A stretch of DNA of 64,000 nt from Ornithodoros turicata (Eukaryota > Arthropoda > Arachnida > Ixodida > Argasidae). Positions 10,042 to 21,432 of the stretch are shown piece after piece. Numbering within the stretch: the stretch's first letter is position 1; every line of letters begins with the position of its first letter. The translations under genes were made by a program, and so were the position numbers. The DNA lies in NCBI RefSeq assembly GCF_037126465.1, contig NC_088203.1, positions 91,946,668 to 92,010,667 of the forward strand, read 5' to 3'. Below the pieces are notes generated by a model. The model ran no database searches and was not told the origin of the DNA. It saw only the letters and a program-made list of their open reading frames with translations.

Positions 10042-11602
10042 TGCAGGTGACTTAGAGAAAAATAAGAACTCTATTTGTAAGATTTTCAGAGAGAATGAAA
10101 TGACCGCCCTTGCTAAAAGTCTCCGCGCTGTTCAACTTGGAAGTCTATCTGTGAAATTTTTGCTGAAGGATCATAAGATTGACATGCCGCTACGTTTGGT
10201 GGTGAATGAAAATGGTACATGGCAGAAGGTAGTGTCTCGTTTCATTCAGGACTGTTTGTCCCTAGTTCATGAGCGGAGCAGCATTGTGTTAAAAAATTCT
10301 GAATGTCTCATTGAAAGTCTCAAGTCATTTCACGGGAAGAAATGTTTTGCTGCCTCCCTGGATATTAAGGATCTTTACTACTCCCTAGATGAAGGCATTC
10401 TGTTGTCTAGAGTAAGAGATCTTCTTGAATCCAAGTTGGTCCGTTTCCAGTCAAAAGCAGGCATTGCTGTGTCAGATTTCTTACGTGTTTTAGAACTTTA
10501 TCTGAGATCGACTGCTGTTCGCATTGATAAGGGTCTGTTCATTCAAAAAACGGGGGTTTGCATTGGCTCGGCCATCGCACCTGTGTTATCAGAGATTTAC
10601 TTGTCTACTGTTGATAATGCTGTTACATCATATCTGGCGACAGTTCCCCGTGCTCAACTGCTTGTTAAGCGCTTTGTAGACGATTTGCTGCTGCTCTCTA
10701 CTGTTGAAGATGATATTTTCGCATGTGAGCGTTTGATAAGAGCGACATCCCCTGAGTTGTCTTTCACTGTTGAACACCCGACCAACGCTGTGCTACAGTT
10801 CCTTGATGTGAGGCTTTTGCTAACACCTTCTTTGTGTTGGTCGTATGGGAAATTGGCTCCTAAGCCACTTTTACCCGCTAGCAGTTGTCACTCAAAGAAT
10901 GTAAAACGTGGTGTTGTCACGGGCCTCCTATCTAGCACTTTGAGGAAGTCATGTGTACATCAGTTGTGTATTTCTTTAAACTTTCAGTGTGATCGTCTGC
11001 AGCTCGCAGGCTATTCTAATGCAATGCTTTTTAACGCTCTTGAGTCTGTTTTTAGTAGATTAATTTCCCCCTGTGCCCCAACTGTCACTGATAATGAGAT
11101 TCGTGTTGCGATCCCGTATTTTCACAATGTCTCACATAACATCCTTGCTGTAGCAAAAAAGTTTGGTGTCCGGGTTGTATTTAAAAACTGCTTTAGACTT
11201 GATGCTCTCTGTCCTTTCCAGAAGCGTGACAAAGTTTGTAAATCGCATAAAAATAGCTGTGTACAATGCCAGTCAAATGTGGTGTATCAGATACCTCTTG
11301 CTTGCGGTTTTTGCTATATCGGCCAAACGAAACGTTGCTTGAATGACAGGCTCCGGGAGCACGCTTCGAAGGTAAAAAATGAGGACCAGTCGTCGGAATT
11401 GGCAAAGCATCTCAAAGTTTGTTTTAATTGTTCTCCCACATGGGAAGAGACCCTTGTCAAGGCCAGGGAGTCCGACCTCAGTCGGAGGCTTTTGAGAGAA
11501 ACGTTGTCAATTTTGGGGGCTGGGAACTGTGTCAGCAAAGCGTCTGTGACCTTCGGCCCTGCTTTGGCGAGCCTTTTGCACTGTCCCACCTCCCCCACCT
11601 GA
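10042..11602 (+). pseudogene. 5'-truncated Penelope-like RT/GIY-YIG copy
   Basis: Homology starts near 10,042, inside the coding region. The open frame from Met at 10,100 gives 500 residues to the normal stop. It keeps motif A intact (SLDIKDLYYS), FVDDLLLL, the linker Cys pair (NSCVQC) and the GIY-YIG end. It lacks roughly the first 340 residues of the family protein. No promoter or proper start is visible, so it is a truncated copy. Its sequence is nearly identical to the minus copy. Confidence 0.9.
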
Positions 11603-11604
11603 TG

Positions 11605-11747
11605 TGTTAAAAGTGTGCGGTTGTCCATTAAACTTTAGCTGTGTTTGAGACTTTGTGTTGTGTCGTCTGTTTTCGTCTTTTTCCCGGTCTCGGGTTTTCG
11701 TCATGGATCTTAGCCACCAGCTCGCTTGCTTTTTAACCATTTTATCT
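11605..11747 (+). repeat. Penelope 3' terminal repeat of the plus copy
   Basis: Repeats the element's 5' start: GTGTGCGGTTGTCC ... GTCATGGATCTT, then AGCCACCAGCTCGC and TTTTAACCATTTTATCT. It runs 36 bp further than the matching repeat on the minus copy. Confidence 0.75.
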
Positions 11748-12554
11748 GGAAACGCAAACCACGGTCCTCCATTACCGGAAACAGAAACGGAAACGAATTT
11801 ATCGTCCGGTATTGAATCCGGGTAATGACTATTCCTGTTGTGCGATGACATTTGAGTGGCTTTTCATTTTTTGTTTTTGTTTTGACGACTCCATAACTTG
11901 TAATGCTCTAAATACTACACGAAAGCATGGAACGAGAGCGCAATATTGGATCTCGATGGTGCATCCGTCGCTTACATCGTCCCAGTCCTCATAATTCCAT
12001 GACATCAACACATAACTATACTCCACCATAGCACGAGAATGACAGCCTACAATTTAGTTACTTATTTTGTACTTTGTTCTTTTTTTTTAAATATCACCGT
12101 GGCCATGACAGTATTATTTGCTACTGAGAGCGTCTGCTTATGAATGCGACATTGAATGAAGGTTACGCCCATCTGGAGTTGCTGGACTCCAAGTGACTGA
12201 CGACATGTTCCTACATTTCTTTTTTTTTAATCTTGCAAAATGTGCGCATCCCAACGACGTAAAATTACTTGTGTAGTGTGTACGCGTGACACCGAAGGCA
12301 CTTGGGCAAAACAGGGTGCTGACAGAGCCGGAAGGGCTGTCCTCCTGCAGCTCTGTAACAACCGTTCCATTACCGGAAACAGTAACGGAAACGTAACGGA
12401 AACGAAATTGAAGTACGGGTATCAGAAACAGATAACGGAAACAAAAATATAGCAGTAACAAAAATAGAAACGGTAACCAAAATACGTCCGTTATCCTTCC
12501 CTGGACACAACCTTTTAGAATTCGATGTGCATGATCTAGGGATAATTGTGAATA

Positions 12555-13160
12555 GTGGGGGGGGGGGGGGATATGTTTATTAAAGACGAAGAAAAAAGGA
12601 AAAGGGGAAAGGGTCAGACATGCCAAGGCCGACTTGCTATTCCCAAAAGAGAAAAAAGAAGCAAAAAAAAGGAAAAGAAGAAGTGGCGGGGGACGATGGG
12701 GTGGCCCAATGCTGAGCAGCCAGTGTCCTTCAGGTAGCGCAGGAGGGCTCGGGTGACTGCCCACTGTCTGGAGTGCCGGACAGGTCCCAGCAGCGTCGCC
12801 AGGGAAAGTTCCCTGTGGCCTAGGGAAGTGAGAGTTGAGGCGAGAACGGCTCGGGGGCAGGCGTACCGCTTGCAGTGCAACAAAAGGTGGCATATGTCGG
12901 CGACTGCAGCACTGCAGGGACACATCGCGGACATCCGTCTATCCATCTTAGAAAGGAGCAGCGGGGTCAGGGCAACATCGAGGCGTAGGCGATGGAGGAT
13001 CGACTCCTCCTGTCGCGACATCCGCTGGGAGAGGGTGAGTTCCATCCTCGGGTCGTTGGAGTGGAGGAACGTGTTTGCCGCTACAGCGTTTGAGCTAAAC
13101 GCGAGGGTGCTGCGAGGCGTCTGGGGGCGGATCTGTGAATAGTTGACTTCTAGTGGGCAT
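12555..13160 (-). pseudogene. 3' fragment of the oligo(C)-ended I-type LINE
   Basis: The minus frame reads EESILHRLRLDVALTPLLLSKM ... CPCSAAVADICHLLLHC ... LATLLGPV ... QWAVTRALLRYLKDTG. It is collinear with the last 130 residues of the intact ORF2 at 30.46-34.13 kb. Downstream come a purine-rich 3' UTR and the GGGGGGGATATGTTTAT terminus (plus strand), the same end as the full-length copy. It is 5'-truncated near 13,160. Confidence 0.85.
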
Positions 13161-13258
13161 GTGAATAGTGAACTTTTAGTGAACATGTGAATAGTGGACT
13201 TCTGAATAGCGAACATGTGCATAGTGAATAGCGAACTTGCGAGTAGAGCACATGTGAA
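13136..13258. repeat. Irregular short tandem repeats around GTGAATAGTGAAC
   Basis: Words such as GTGAATAGTGAACTT, AACATGTGAATAGTGGAC and GAATAGCGAAC recur five or more times with small changes. Confidence 0.7.
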
Positions 13259-13299
13259 ATATTTGGGGGATGGGGGAGTGCGAGAATTTATCTTACGGG

Positions 13300-13885
13300 T
13301 AGCAGAACAACCCTGGAGACGAGTTCAATTTCTCCTCTTTGTTGTTATTATTCTTATTTCTCCTAAACTTTATTTGGAGATGATGAATGGGGAAATTCGT
13401 CACCTGAGTTGTGGCCAACTCCCCCAATGCAGACGTGACTGCATAAATTGTAAAATGACAATGGTGTGACGATGGGGCAGAGATGGTAATAAGGCTGCAC
13501 GTCAGCATTAAGGGACATAAAGGAGAACGGTGTTTTGCAGAAAATCTGGGAAACTCTGTAGGGCACGACGGTGTTGCAGGATGTCGGTCCAGGGTCCAAG
13601 GCCTATTGCTAAAGTGAAAGGAGAGGCAGTGACTTGCTTCAGTCGGTTTCGTAACTCTTCTCGTCGACTCCAGAAGAGGACACAATCCACGATCGCGTGC
13701 ATGATATCTGCTAGCACGGCACACCTAGAGCATAACATGGTGTCAGTGCGACCAAGCCTGTGTTTAAAGAGTGGGACGCAGGCCACACGGAGACGGTGCC
13801 TGTGTATGACGGACGAAAAGTTGCGAGGCAGCCGACTGGGCAAGTTGAGTGATAAATGGGGATCCACCTCTCTTGAGAAACACAA
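13300..13885 (-). pseudogene. LINE ORF2 C-terminal fragment and 3' UTR
   Basis: The minus frame 13,508-13,885 reads RHRLRVACVPLFKHRLGRTD, then CSRCAVLADIMHAIVDC and IGLGPW. This is the post-RNase H knuckle region of an I-type LINE different from the oligo(C) one. The downstream stretch 13,304-13,345 (GTAGCAGAACAA ... GAGACGAGTTCAATTTC on the plus strand) reappears inverted near 24.13 kb, as expected for a LINE 3' UTR. Confidence 0.6.
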
Positions 13886-14735
13886 ACTTTGCAGGAATTT
13901 AGCACATTTTATTGTAACAAATTATGCAACACCCCTCTCACACGGGTAAGGATCATTGAAGATAATAATAAGCTGTCAGAGGGGCCACTCCAATGCACCT
14001 TGACAGTTGGTTGACATGTAGTTTACATGACAGGTTGACGAGCGGGTCTCCCTGCACCGTGTGTATTACACTCTTAAACCCGTACCTTTTATTGTAACTT
14101 TTAGAAACATGTAACTTCTGTATAGACGTAGATTTCGAGATTTCTTATAGGTTACACCACTGTAACGTATATTTAGAGGTTAAAAGCGACCAAGGTCATG
14201 TCTTTACAACACGAATAGAAGTTACATCTCGGAAAAAACAAAAACAGCTTGTTGTAACTTATAAATGTACCCTCTACTCCGACACTGTAACTTCTAAGCG
14301 AAATCTCCAACGATAATATCTTTGTTAGTTTCTTATCGTTTGTTTTCCTTTTGTTTTTCAGCATAATGCCGCGTTTCAGCCTCCCATTCGAGACGACAGT
14401 TGCGAATCTACGCTGTTATTTTTTATCTGTTTCAGCGTCACCTATACGTCAACTACATGTTATCAATGCTGTATGAACACAGATTACAAGTTCGCAGTCT
14501 GAAATACTGATAGTATGTTTCTTTCTAAAGGGTGGAAAACAATTGTCAATGCCGCAACCACCAAGATTTCCGATTTCGCTGCGTAGCCGAGCCTGGTCTA
14601 GGTCTATCCACACTGAGAGCGGTTTCCTTGAAACGCTTAACGCTCGTCGTCCGTCCGTTAACAAGTGTAATCTGTTTTAATCAGTGGTTTTCCTCGCGTT
14701 TATCATAGTGTCGTCAGGAACAACGGAAAAGCTAG

Positions 14736-15324
14736 ATGTCGCTAGCAAACAAGTATATTTTCGGTGTTCTCAGTGGAAAGTGTAGTGAGTGCGAAGATTG
14801 CAAAGAATATATAACCGAAAACGAACGTCACCACCGCAGCCCTAATTCACACACTTCATACACTGGGTAAGTGTACATTTTGTGCTAGGTACGTGCGTTA
14901 TTTTGATAGCAAGAGCTCTTAGCGCAGGTTTGTTGTGATTATGGCAAGCGTTTTGCGGTCCTGCATATGAACGCCACTTACGCTTGCTACTTTTCTGCTC
15001 TTACTTGGTCGCCAAGTCAATACACCGGCGTGCATTTTGCGAGCTGCGGATATATGCATCGAGATATATAATTCGCAGCTTCCTACTTGTTGTATTCTTA
15101 CGATATTCTAAGACTCAATCGCGGAGTGAACGCCTTCCCGCATTTATGCTGCTTTGTACCTTGTGCTTTGTACGGATTTGAATGGTTCCGTAAATGTTAC
15201 TCTCATTGCCCAAACTTTTGTTCCCAGGATCCCACATGCAGGTTCACATACCGTCACCAGCGCAATGCAGTACCTCACAAACTCGTCCCAGAGCGCCTCC
15301 AACGCTGATAACGCAGTAATGTAG
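14736..15324 (+). CDS. Candidate two-exon small gene (75 aa) inside the TIR element
   Basis: Exon 1 is 14,736-14,866. It opens with an ATG directly preceded by an in-frame TAG and ends at ACTGG|GTAAGT, a strong donor. Exon 2 is 15,228-15,324. It follows a T/C-rich acceptor (CTTTTGTTCCCAG) and runs to TAG. Phases match (2 nt + 1 nt), giving 75 residues. Residues 16-22 form C-S-E-C-E-D-C, and HH follows at 32-33, which could bind metal. The second half is S/N/Q-rich. A poly(A) signal lies 100 bp downstream. I do not recognise the family. It could be a captured host gene, a transposon accessory protein or a chance splice pair. Confidence 0.35.
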
Positions 15325-15423
15325 TGTCTCCTGCGTTACTGTACACTCATATTCCTCAAGGTTGTGTGCGTTTTATGTAATACTGTATTGCCATTTGCGC
15401 TCGCCTCTGCAACACGAATGTGG

Positions 15424-15429
15424 AATAAA
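15424..15429 (+). promoter_or_regulatory. Possible poly(A) signal AATAAA
   Basis: AATAAA followed by a T-run, 100 bp after the stop of the candidate two-exon gene. A hexamer alone is weak evidence. Confidence 0.35.
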
Positions 15430-15737
15430 TTTTTTTCTGCTGCAGTTCTCCATTTCGTTGGGTGTGTTCAGCTTAGCAAACATAGGTCAGTTGTTTTGAC
15501 TCGCTAGCTTCCTCGCACTTTTATGCATTGCTTCTCACTTAGAAGATAGTTCTTTTTTCCACATACATGATAAAGCGACCATGGTTTCTCCTCACACCAG
15601 AATCGCACTTGTGCACAATGTGTCACCTCTCGACAGACTTCTGTTTTTGTAATATACATATGTTCAAGATCTCCTTTTCTGCTGGTTCATTTTGGTACAT
15701 TGGTGTGTTCTGTAAATGTCTGTCCATATCCCACGCA

Positions 15738-15948
15738 CAGGGTGTTTGTTTTTATTCGCATCACACCAGCGCTCATTTGACAGGTGGGTTATGTTAATTT
15801 TCGCAAATTAACCCATCCGTAGTTACAAACATTTCCGACATTTCCTGACGCATGTGTTTGTAACTACGGATCGACTAATTAGCAAAGATTCACATAACCC
15901 GCCTGCCAAATGAGCGCTACTCTGTTGCGAATAAAAATGAACATCCTG
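15738..15948. mobile_element. MITE with ~90-bp inverted repeats (CAGGGTGTTTG)
   Basis: The left arm CAGGGTGTTTGTTTTTATTC mirrors the right arm ending GAACATCCTG. Both carry AGCGCTCATTTG, GGGTTATGT and GTAGTTACAAACA blocks. A right TA flank is present; the left flank reads CA. It is nested in the 2.07-kb TIR element. Confidence 0.8.
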
Positions 15949-16137
15949 TATAAAAAGCCGCACGTTGGCGTAACCTTTACGGGCAGGTGCTGGATTGAAG
16001 GCCGTAACCTCTAATTAGTGGGTTTCCTTGTAACTTTTATAAAAGGGGTCACTCAGAGGGTACCTGGTAGCTTCTGAAATAGAGGGTAAAATATTGCGAT
16101 TTTTTACCCTTTACTAAAGGGTACGGAGTTAAGAGTG

Positions 16138-18277
16138 TAGATGTTGTTATAAACTGAATATGTTTCTGATGTTGCATACCAGATGGGGTTCGTCCGACTG
16201 CATCGTCCGCATATGCTTTAGTAGAGAAAAGTCGTCTATACAGCGACGGGAAAATGAAGACAAAATACGATTATGGAATTTCAGTTTTGTTTGAATTGTA
16301 CATTGCTCGTAAATACTAATTTAATATGAACTACGACTGCGGTGTGCCCTGGTGCGTGATGTTGAGAGTGCATTTGCTAATGCACCAGAGAAAAAAGGCC
16401 GCATTTGCTAACGCACACGGACACACACACGCACGCACGCGCACATATTTGAATGATGACGAGGTAGTTGATTCACCGCCATATACTGCCCTATTGCTGT
16501 GTGTGTGCGTGTGCGTGCGTGCGTGTGTGTGTGTGCGCTTGCGCGCTTTTTTTTAGCGTTTTCGAGGGTTACGAGGTTGCCAGCAGCAGTTATCGAGGAC
16601 GTTTCAGCTTCGGTGGCGTTTCACGAACCTCCGTCGAATCCAGGACCCTCCCAGCTAATGCTAATTCAAAGTGGCCGTGTAGCAGCGTCCGGTTACCATT
16701 AAGTTCGATCATCATTCATTTCAAGGATCATTGAATCGCCCGTGTGACAGCGGTACTGATCTACTCCCGATTACTATTTTAATTGTGCTGTTCCTCGCAA
16801 ATGGGGGGATGAAGAAATGAAATAGCCAGACCTTATATTCTCGGAATCAAAGGTGAAGGTTCCTGCAGAAGGCTGAGGCACGGTGATTGCGGCAACAAAT
16901 TTAAAGAAACTTGTTCCTTGGAAGAAAAACCGTGACAAAGACACGTTGCATGTTTGTCAAAAGCGTAGAACGTATCGCGTTACATCACATCTCTAACGGA
17001 ACGATTGTTCAAAGAAAAAGAAATAAAAGAAAAAAAGCGCGGTAAGAGCGACGTAAAATAGCTTCGTTTCGAGACTGTCTTCAACCCGGCCATTAAAGTG
17101 CGATGGAGATTTCTTTATCGTTTTGGTCGAAGGATCGATATTACTGGCACAAACACAAAATTCTCTAGCGCAGAAATTGTTCGCAAGTACCGTTAAGCGC
17201 TATAGTACGATACCAAGCATGATAAAGGGCATGGTTTTCTGTGCTAATATGTTGCGACAAAGGTAGAATAACAAAAGTAGAAGCTGCTCTACTTGTTCTC
17301 TTTAAATATCCGCTGGTAAACAAGAGAATTATATATAGAAAGTTCTATAAACTGCAGTTCTGTTCTTACATTATTTCAATAATTTCAGGCTATTTATTCT
17401 GCTACCGAAAATTCAGTTAGCCAATACTTGAGCAAAGTTAGTTGTAAAATGCACGCACAAATTACGAGTAATATTACAGGGAGCGCCGTCTATAATTTAA
17501 GCTGAAAAGAAACTGACACACTGGTATCGAGACAAGGTTTTGCGCTCATTAAAATGTACGAAAATAGGGGCCGAGCTTATAATACAGACCTCGGAATCTT
17601 TAAAAATATATCTCGACGTTGCGAAATAATATTTTCTTTCTATCAGAATATATTTAATAGGAGATCGAAAATGTACGCGAAGTTATCTTTCTGCGCAAAA
17701 ACCAGGGGTTTGAGACAACGCCAAATATGTTATATCAAGTGTAATGCTTACCAAATCTGACTTCGAAGACAGCGCAATTTGATCAAATTCCACGATATAA
17801 AAATATCGATGCTCGAGCCTTGTCCAAATGTTAGGACCATGCTTGCAAAGGTGTACAGCCTGCATCAGGGTTAACTTCAACGCCATTCCGACCTGCCGAC
17901 CCTCGTGATGCTTAGTAGAAATAACGGCGAAGGATGTTTTGGTCATCTATTTACAGTTAGTCTTGCCGCTTCGCAAGCTGAAGCGTCGTTCAAATTGCTT
18001 TGACTCGAGCTGTACAATATGGTTTTATTTGCTGAGTTTCTTCGTTAGATTTTTAGTTTGCTATGTAGGTAGGTAGGTAGGTAGGTAAAAAAAGAAAAAT
18101 ACGAAGATGTTGGCCCAATTAATATGCATTGGTCCGGCTACTCCAGTCATAGCTCGGCGATTCGGGCCTTCGAAACTCACGATCACAATCATCTGATAAG
18201 GCGCCATCTTTGAATGATTCTAGTCCCACCTTACTGCAGTACTTTGGTTTGATCCACGCGGGCGGCATCGCGTCATC
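16138..18277. other. No gene seen; simple repeats and a LINE tail
   Basis: 16,410-16,445 and 16,496-16,545 are CA- and TG-rich microsatellites. 16,452-16,497 resembles an inverted LINE 3' tail (GATGATGACGAGG ... CCCTATTGC). 18,063-18,087 is (GTAG)n. The rest shows only short random-looking frames. Confidence 0.55.
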
Positions 18278-18680
18278 AGCTCGCGTGGCACAGTGGTTAA
18301 CGTGCTGGCCATCTCACGTCGTGACTGGGAGGTACCCGGGTTCGAAATGCGTCATACCATAGCAGCCCAAGTGTTGACGTTCGCGCCAGCCGAAGATGTT
18401 GTCATGACGCTGAACTTCGGAACCACGGAGCGCAAAATGTTGTTCCACACAAACAAACGGAGCTCTCCGCCTCGCAGCTGATAATGAAGCCTGTTTAGTG
18501 GCTGGTAATTTGAAACGCCATGTTCGAGCTCCCCCGGATTGGACGGCAAGACGTTACGTAGCCACGGGACGTGTGTGTGGTGGAGAGAGGCGCGCTGGTT
18601 ACTCATCTCTGAAAGCAGTCATATGGGTCACTGAGCTGGCACGAGCCGAATGAAATGTACAACAACAACAGCAACATAGA
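18278..18680 (+). mobile_element. tRNA-derived SINE
   Basis: The head reads AGCTCGCGTGGCACAGTGGT (A-box-like TGGCACAGTGG), followed about 45 bp later by CCGGGTTCGAA (B box). It is a pol III internal promoter embedded in a longer unrelated body. The body ends near ACAACAACAGCAAC and then a GATGATGATGAT run that belongs to the adjoining LINE tail. It is not a functional tRNA because no acceptor stem pairing or 3' half is visible. Confidence 0.7.
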
Positions 18681-18689
18681 TGAATGGAT

Positions 18690-20150
18690 GATGATGATGA
18701 TATGAGATGTTTCCCTGCGTTGCGTGTAGGACCCTACCCCATTCCAAAATGATTCACATGAAAGGATGACAAGGGAAGGAAATCCCTACAGTTCTTGAAG
18801 GAGGCCGGTTGCACTCAGAAAGGAAAGAAAAGCGCCAAGTGCACGGCACTGTTGTCCAGGGTTACTCGATGGGCCGAGAACTTTGCAGATGTTGAATGGC
18901 CTCTGATCCAGCATTTCAAGTTGACATTTAAAGGCCAGACGCTCGCATACGTACTGGCTGCAGTCTTCGAGAATGTGTCGGATTGTTGCCGGGAAACCAC
19001 AAGTTGTACACAGCGCCGTGTTGCTGTGGCCCAGCCTATACCGGAGTGCAGGGGTGAATGCTACGCTAAGTCGTAAACGACGCACGAGAGACGTAAAGAG
19101 GCGAGGGAAACCGCCTGGCATTTCAAATAATAGAGTTGGGTTAATAGCATACAGAAGCGACCACCGGGTGATGTCATGACACCATTCCTGATGGGCCCAA
19201 GGCGACGTCAACGCGGACAAGAGGGAGACTGCTGAGCGGCTATTGTGGGCCGCAGCAGTTGCCCGATCCGCTACCTCATTGCCTCTTATTACAATGTGGC
19301 TAGGGACCCATTGGAGGGTCAGCCGGTGGCCCCTGTCTTCTAAAACCTTGAGCGTCGTCAAGATGTTCACTACCACCGGAGCCAAGGAGCCACGGATGCC
19401 CATGTTGTCTATGCAGCGCTGCAGCGCTGCCCGCGAATCTGTGTAAACCACCCAGAGGCGGGGGTGGTGATCCAAAATAGACTTGAGGAATAACAGGATG
19501 GCATACAACTCCGCAGAGGTGGCCGAGGTGCGGTGTGATAGGCGGAACCCACGTGAAATTGACTCCTCTGGAATTACAAATGCAGCAGATGAGCCGCCAG
19601 TAGTGGAAGAACCGTCCGTATATACGGCGGTTTGGTTTTCGTATGCAGCGTCCATCAACTCCGGAGCAGCCTGCTTGAGGACTGGAGCAGAGATTTTGCT
19701 CTTCGGCCCCTTGACCCCCGGGATGTGAGTCAAGACGGATGGTTTCGGCAGTGTCCATGGTGCTACTGAAGAAGCGGTTGGGGCAACAGTGAAGGCAGGT
19801 ATGTGGCCCGTTACTTCTTGGGCACACAGCGCGATTTTGCTGTAGTTCCGCTTACGAAGCTTCTGTACCAGTGGGTGACGGCGATGGTGAGCGCGCAATC
19901 GCAAATAGTGGCGGAGAGTTTCTGTCTGACGGAGGACGCCAATTGGGAGTTCCCTGGCTTCGGCTACCACAATCCTCGTCTCAGCGCAACGCGGAACGCC
20001 AAGACAGGCCCGCAAGCTGCGCGCCAAGACACAACGGAGCTTGTGTTCGGACGCACGTGATAGTCCGTGCAACGCAGGAAGGCTGTAGACTACTGAGCCA
20101 CGAACAAGCGCTTTGTGGAGTGCAAGAAGGCCCCGCTCATAGTACATCAA
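18690..20150 (-). pseudogene. 5'-truncated I-type LINE: RT thumb, RNase H, knuckle, (ATC)n tail
   Basis: A 454-codon frame. Residues 1-90 are the RT end (RGSVVYSLPALHGLSRASE, LRACLGVP). RNase H follows at about 170-300, with all four acidic positions in context: YTDGSS, SAELYAI, YTDSRAALQ and GNEVADRA. WVPSHIVIRGNE keeps the usual His. A C-x2-C...H-x4-C knuckle ends the protein (CTTCGFPATIRHILEDC). The 3' UTR ends in ATCATCATC. EN and the RT palm are absent, so this is a dead 5'-truncated insertion. It adjoins the SINE, tail to tail. Confidence 0.85.
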
Positions 20151-20860
20151 ATGTACAAATGCACATTTGGGTATTGTGACCTGCGTTCTTGCATAGGTAC
20201 CATTATTTGTGAAATGTTTGGCGGCCTGTTTACGGCCCCTTTAATTAATTTGTCGGTTAATTAGATCGTCGTATTATCTGCTTCTTGCAAATAACTGTAG
20301 TCAGTTATGGTGGATGTGAGAACCACTAATGAGTCCGTTCTTTGAACAAATCCTTCTCATGTCATTTTATTATTGTCTTCTAATTCCTCGCCCATTAATT
20401 CCAGATAAAATAGTGTCTCGGGGCATGCGTGCAGCCGACATGTCTGGACCGGTGAGGTGAGGCACCCAAAGGTACTTATGTTGTTGTTTTTATTGATACT
20501 ACTGACCTCCTGCTGGGGGCCCAAGTAGGAGTGGTGGTAGAGCAATACAAGAACAAAACAAAAATTGTACAAACATGAAACAATTAAAATAATTATTGGA
20601 CCATAGCACAGGTGACACAATACCTACAAATGGCAAATGACGAGACAGTGGAAGTAATTATTTATAATGATGACAAAGGACACAATACAAACGTGTGGCA
20701 AGCAAGATAATAATGACATAATAATGAGTTAAATGCTAGGTGGTCTTGAACCCTCGAAACAAATACAGCAAAGCTTTTACCCGACACGACAATGTCCGAC
20801 AGGCTATTCCAATCCTTGATCGTACACTCTGAAAAAAAAAAAAAAAAAAACGCATGGCAC
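20151..20860. other. No recognisable gene
   Basis: Only short frames, plus an A-run at about 20,831-20,850. Confidence 0.5.
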
Positions 20861-20863
20861 ACA

Positions 20864-21058
20864 CAGCAGTCGTCACCATTGGCCCTGTCATTTGCTACGG
20901 AATATCTTGTGACTCAGCCGTAGGATACTCCCTGAAAGACATGGCGCTATATGCGTCGTCTTTTCATGCTCTTCTAACCCTGATGAATATTCTGCAGATC
21001 AGTCACAAGATATTCCTTCACACACGACAGGGCCAATAGTGTCGTCTGCTATGTGCGT
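20864..21058. mobile_element. Fold-back MITE (TAGCAGACGACA family)
   Basis: The left arm carries ATTGGCCCTGTC ... GGAATATCTTGTGACTC. The right arm carries its inverse, GTCACAAGATATTCC ... GACAGGGCCAAT, then GTGTCGTCTGCTA. The same GTAGCAGACGACA / CGTCTGCTA words occur just downstream (21,117-21,150) and at 37.77-37.85 kb. Confidence 0.7.
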
Positions 21059-21327
21059 CATGTCCTTTGGCGCTCTTTCAAACACGCGGAATACCCTGCA
21101 GCTCAAAAGACATTCTGTAGCAGACGACAGCACCAACGGTGTCACTTGCCATACTCCCGCTTCAACTCCCAATATGTCGGAGTCATGGGAATGCTCAATA
21201 TAAGACGCGGCAGAACTTCAGTCCCATCAGCAGTTTATTTTTACTTTTTCTTCCTCTGGAATATTCTGCGGGGATGTCCCTCGTGTGAACACACAGTTAT
21301 AGTGCTTAAAAACACGATGGATTAATT

Positions 21328-21432
21328 CAGATGACACCCGGATTAAAGTGAATAGCACCTGGATTATTTCAGATGGCACCAGGATTAAACTGAATGGCGC
21401 CTGGATTATTTCAGATGGCACTTGGACTAAAA
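21328..21432. repeat. 42-bp minisatellite, ~2.5 copies
   Basis: The unit runs from AGATGRCACC, GGATTAAA and GAATRGC to CCTGGATTATTTC. It is present twice in full and once partly, with a few substitutions. Confidence 0.85.

Larger units (their letters stand above)
7365..11747. mobile_element. Penelope-like element: head-to-head pair in one target duplication
   Basis: A minus-strand full-length copy (3' end at 7365) and a plus-strand 5'-truncated copy (3' end at 11747) meet head-to-head near 10,013-10,042. The whole unit is bracketed by GGAAACGC at 7357-7364 and 11748-11755, consistent with a single target duplication. The junction holds short CTTAAGGTGC repeats. The two copies differ at only a few positions over 1.5 kb, so they probably arrived together. 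Inverted and 5'-truncated partner copies are a known habit of the Penelope family. Confidence 0.85.
7339..12476. mobile_element. GGTAACGGAAAC-ended repeat element, split by the Penelope pair
   Basis: The flanks 7339-7364 and 11748-12476 belong together. The right part (CCACGGTCCTCCATTACCGG ... CGGTAACC) is homologous over about 700 bp to the uninterrupted copy at 50.33-51.12 kb. Both copies have ends built from degenerate GGTAACGG / GGAAACG words. No transposase is visible, so the element class is unknown. The Penelope unit at 7365-11747 sits inside the left terminal repeats. Confidence 0.65.
14069..16137. mobile_element. TIR transposon, 2.07 kb, TA target duplication
   Basis: The ends are inverted copies: CACTCTTAAACCCGTACC on the left, CACTCTTAACTCCGTACC on the right when reverse-complemented. 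TA flanks both ends (14,067-68 and 16,138-39). Subterminal GTAACTT words recur, mostly on the left. TA duplication suggests the Tc1/mariner group, but no transposase is recognisable inside. It contains the two-exon candidate gene below and a nested MITE at 15,738-15,948. Its terminal CACTCTTAA is shared with the fold-back MITEs at 36-37 kb. Confidence 0.7.

Noticed and set aside
12138..12923. 261-codon minus-strand frame
   Set aside because: It runs across the GGTAACGG repeat, the LINE oligo(C) tail and the LINE coding region in the wrong frame; low-complexity P/F-rich composition.
15738..15948. Exact TA or 8-bp target duplication for this MITE
   Set aside because: The left flank reads CA and no 8-bp match exists, so no duplication is claimed.
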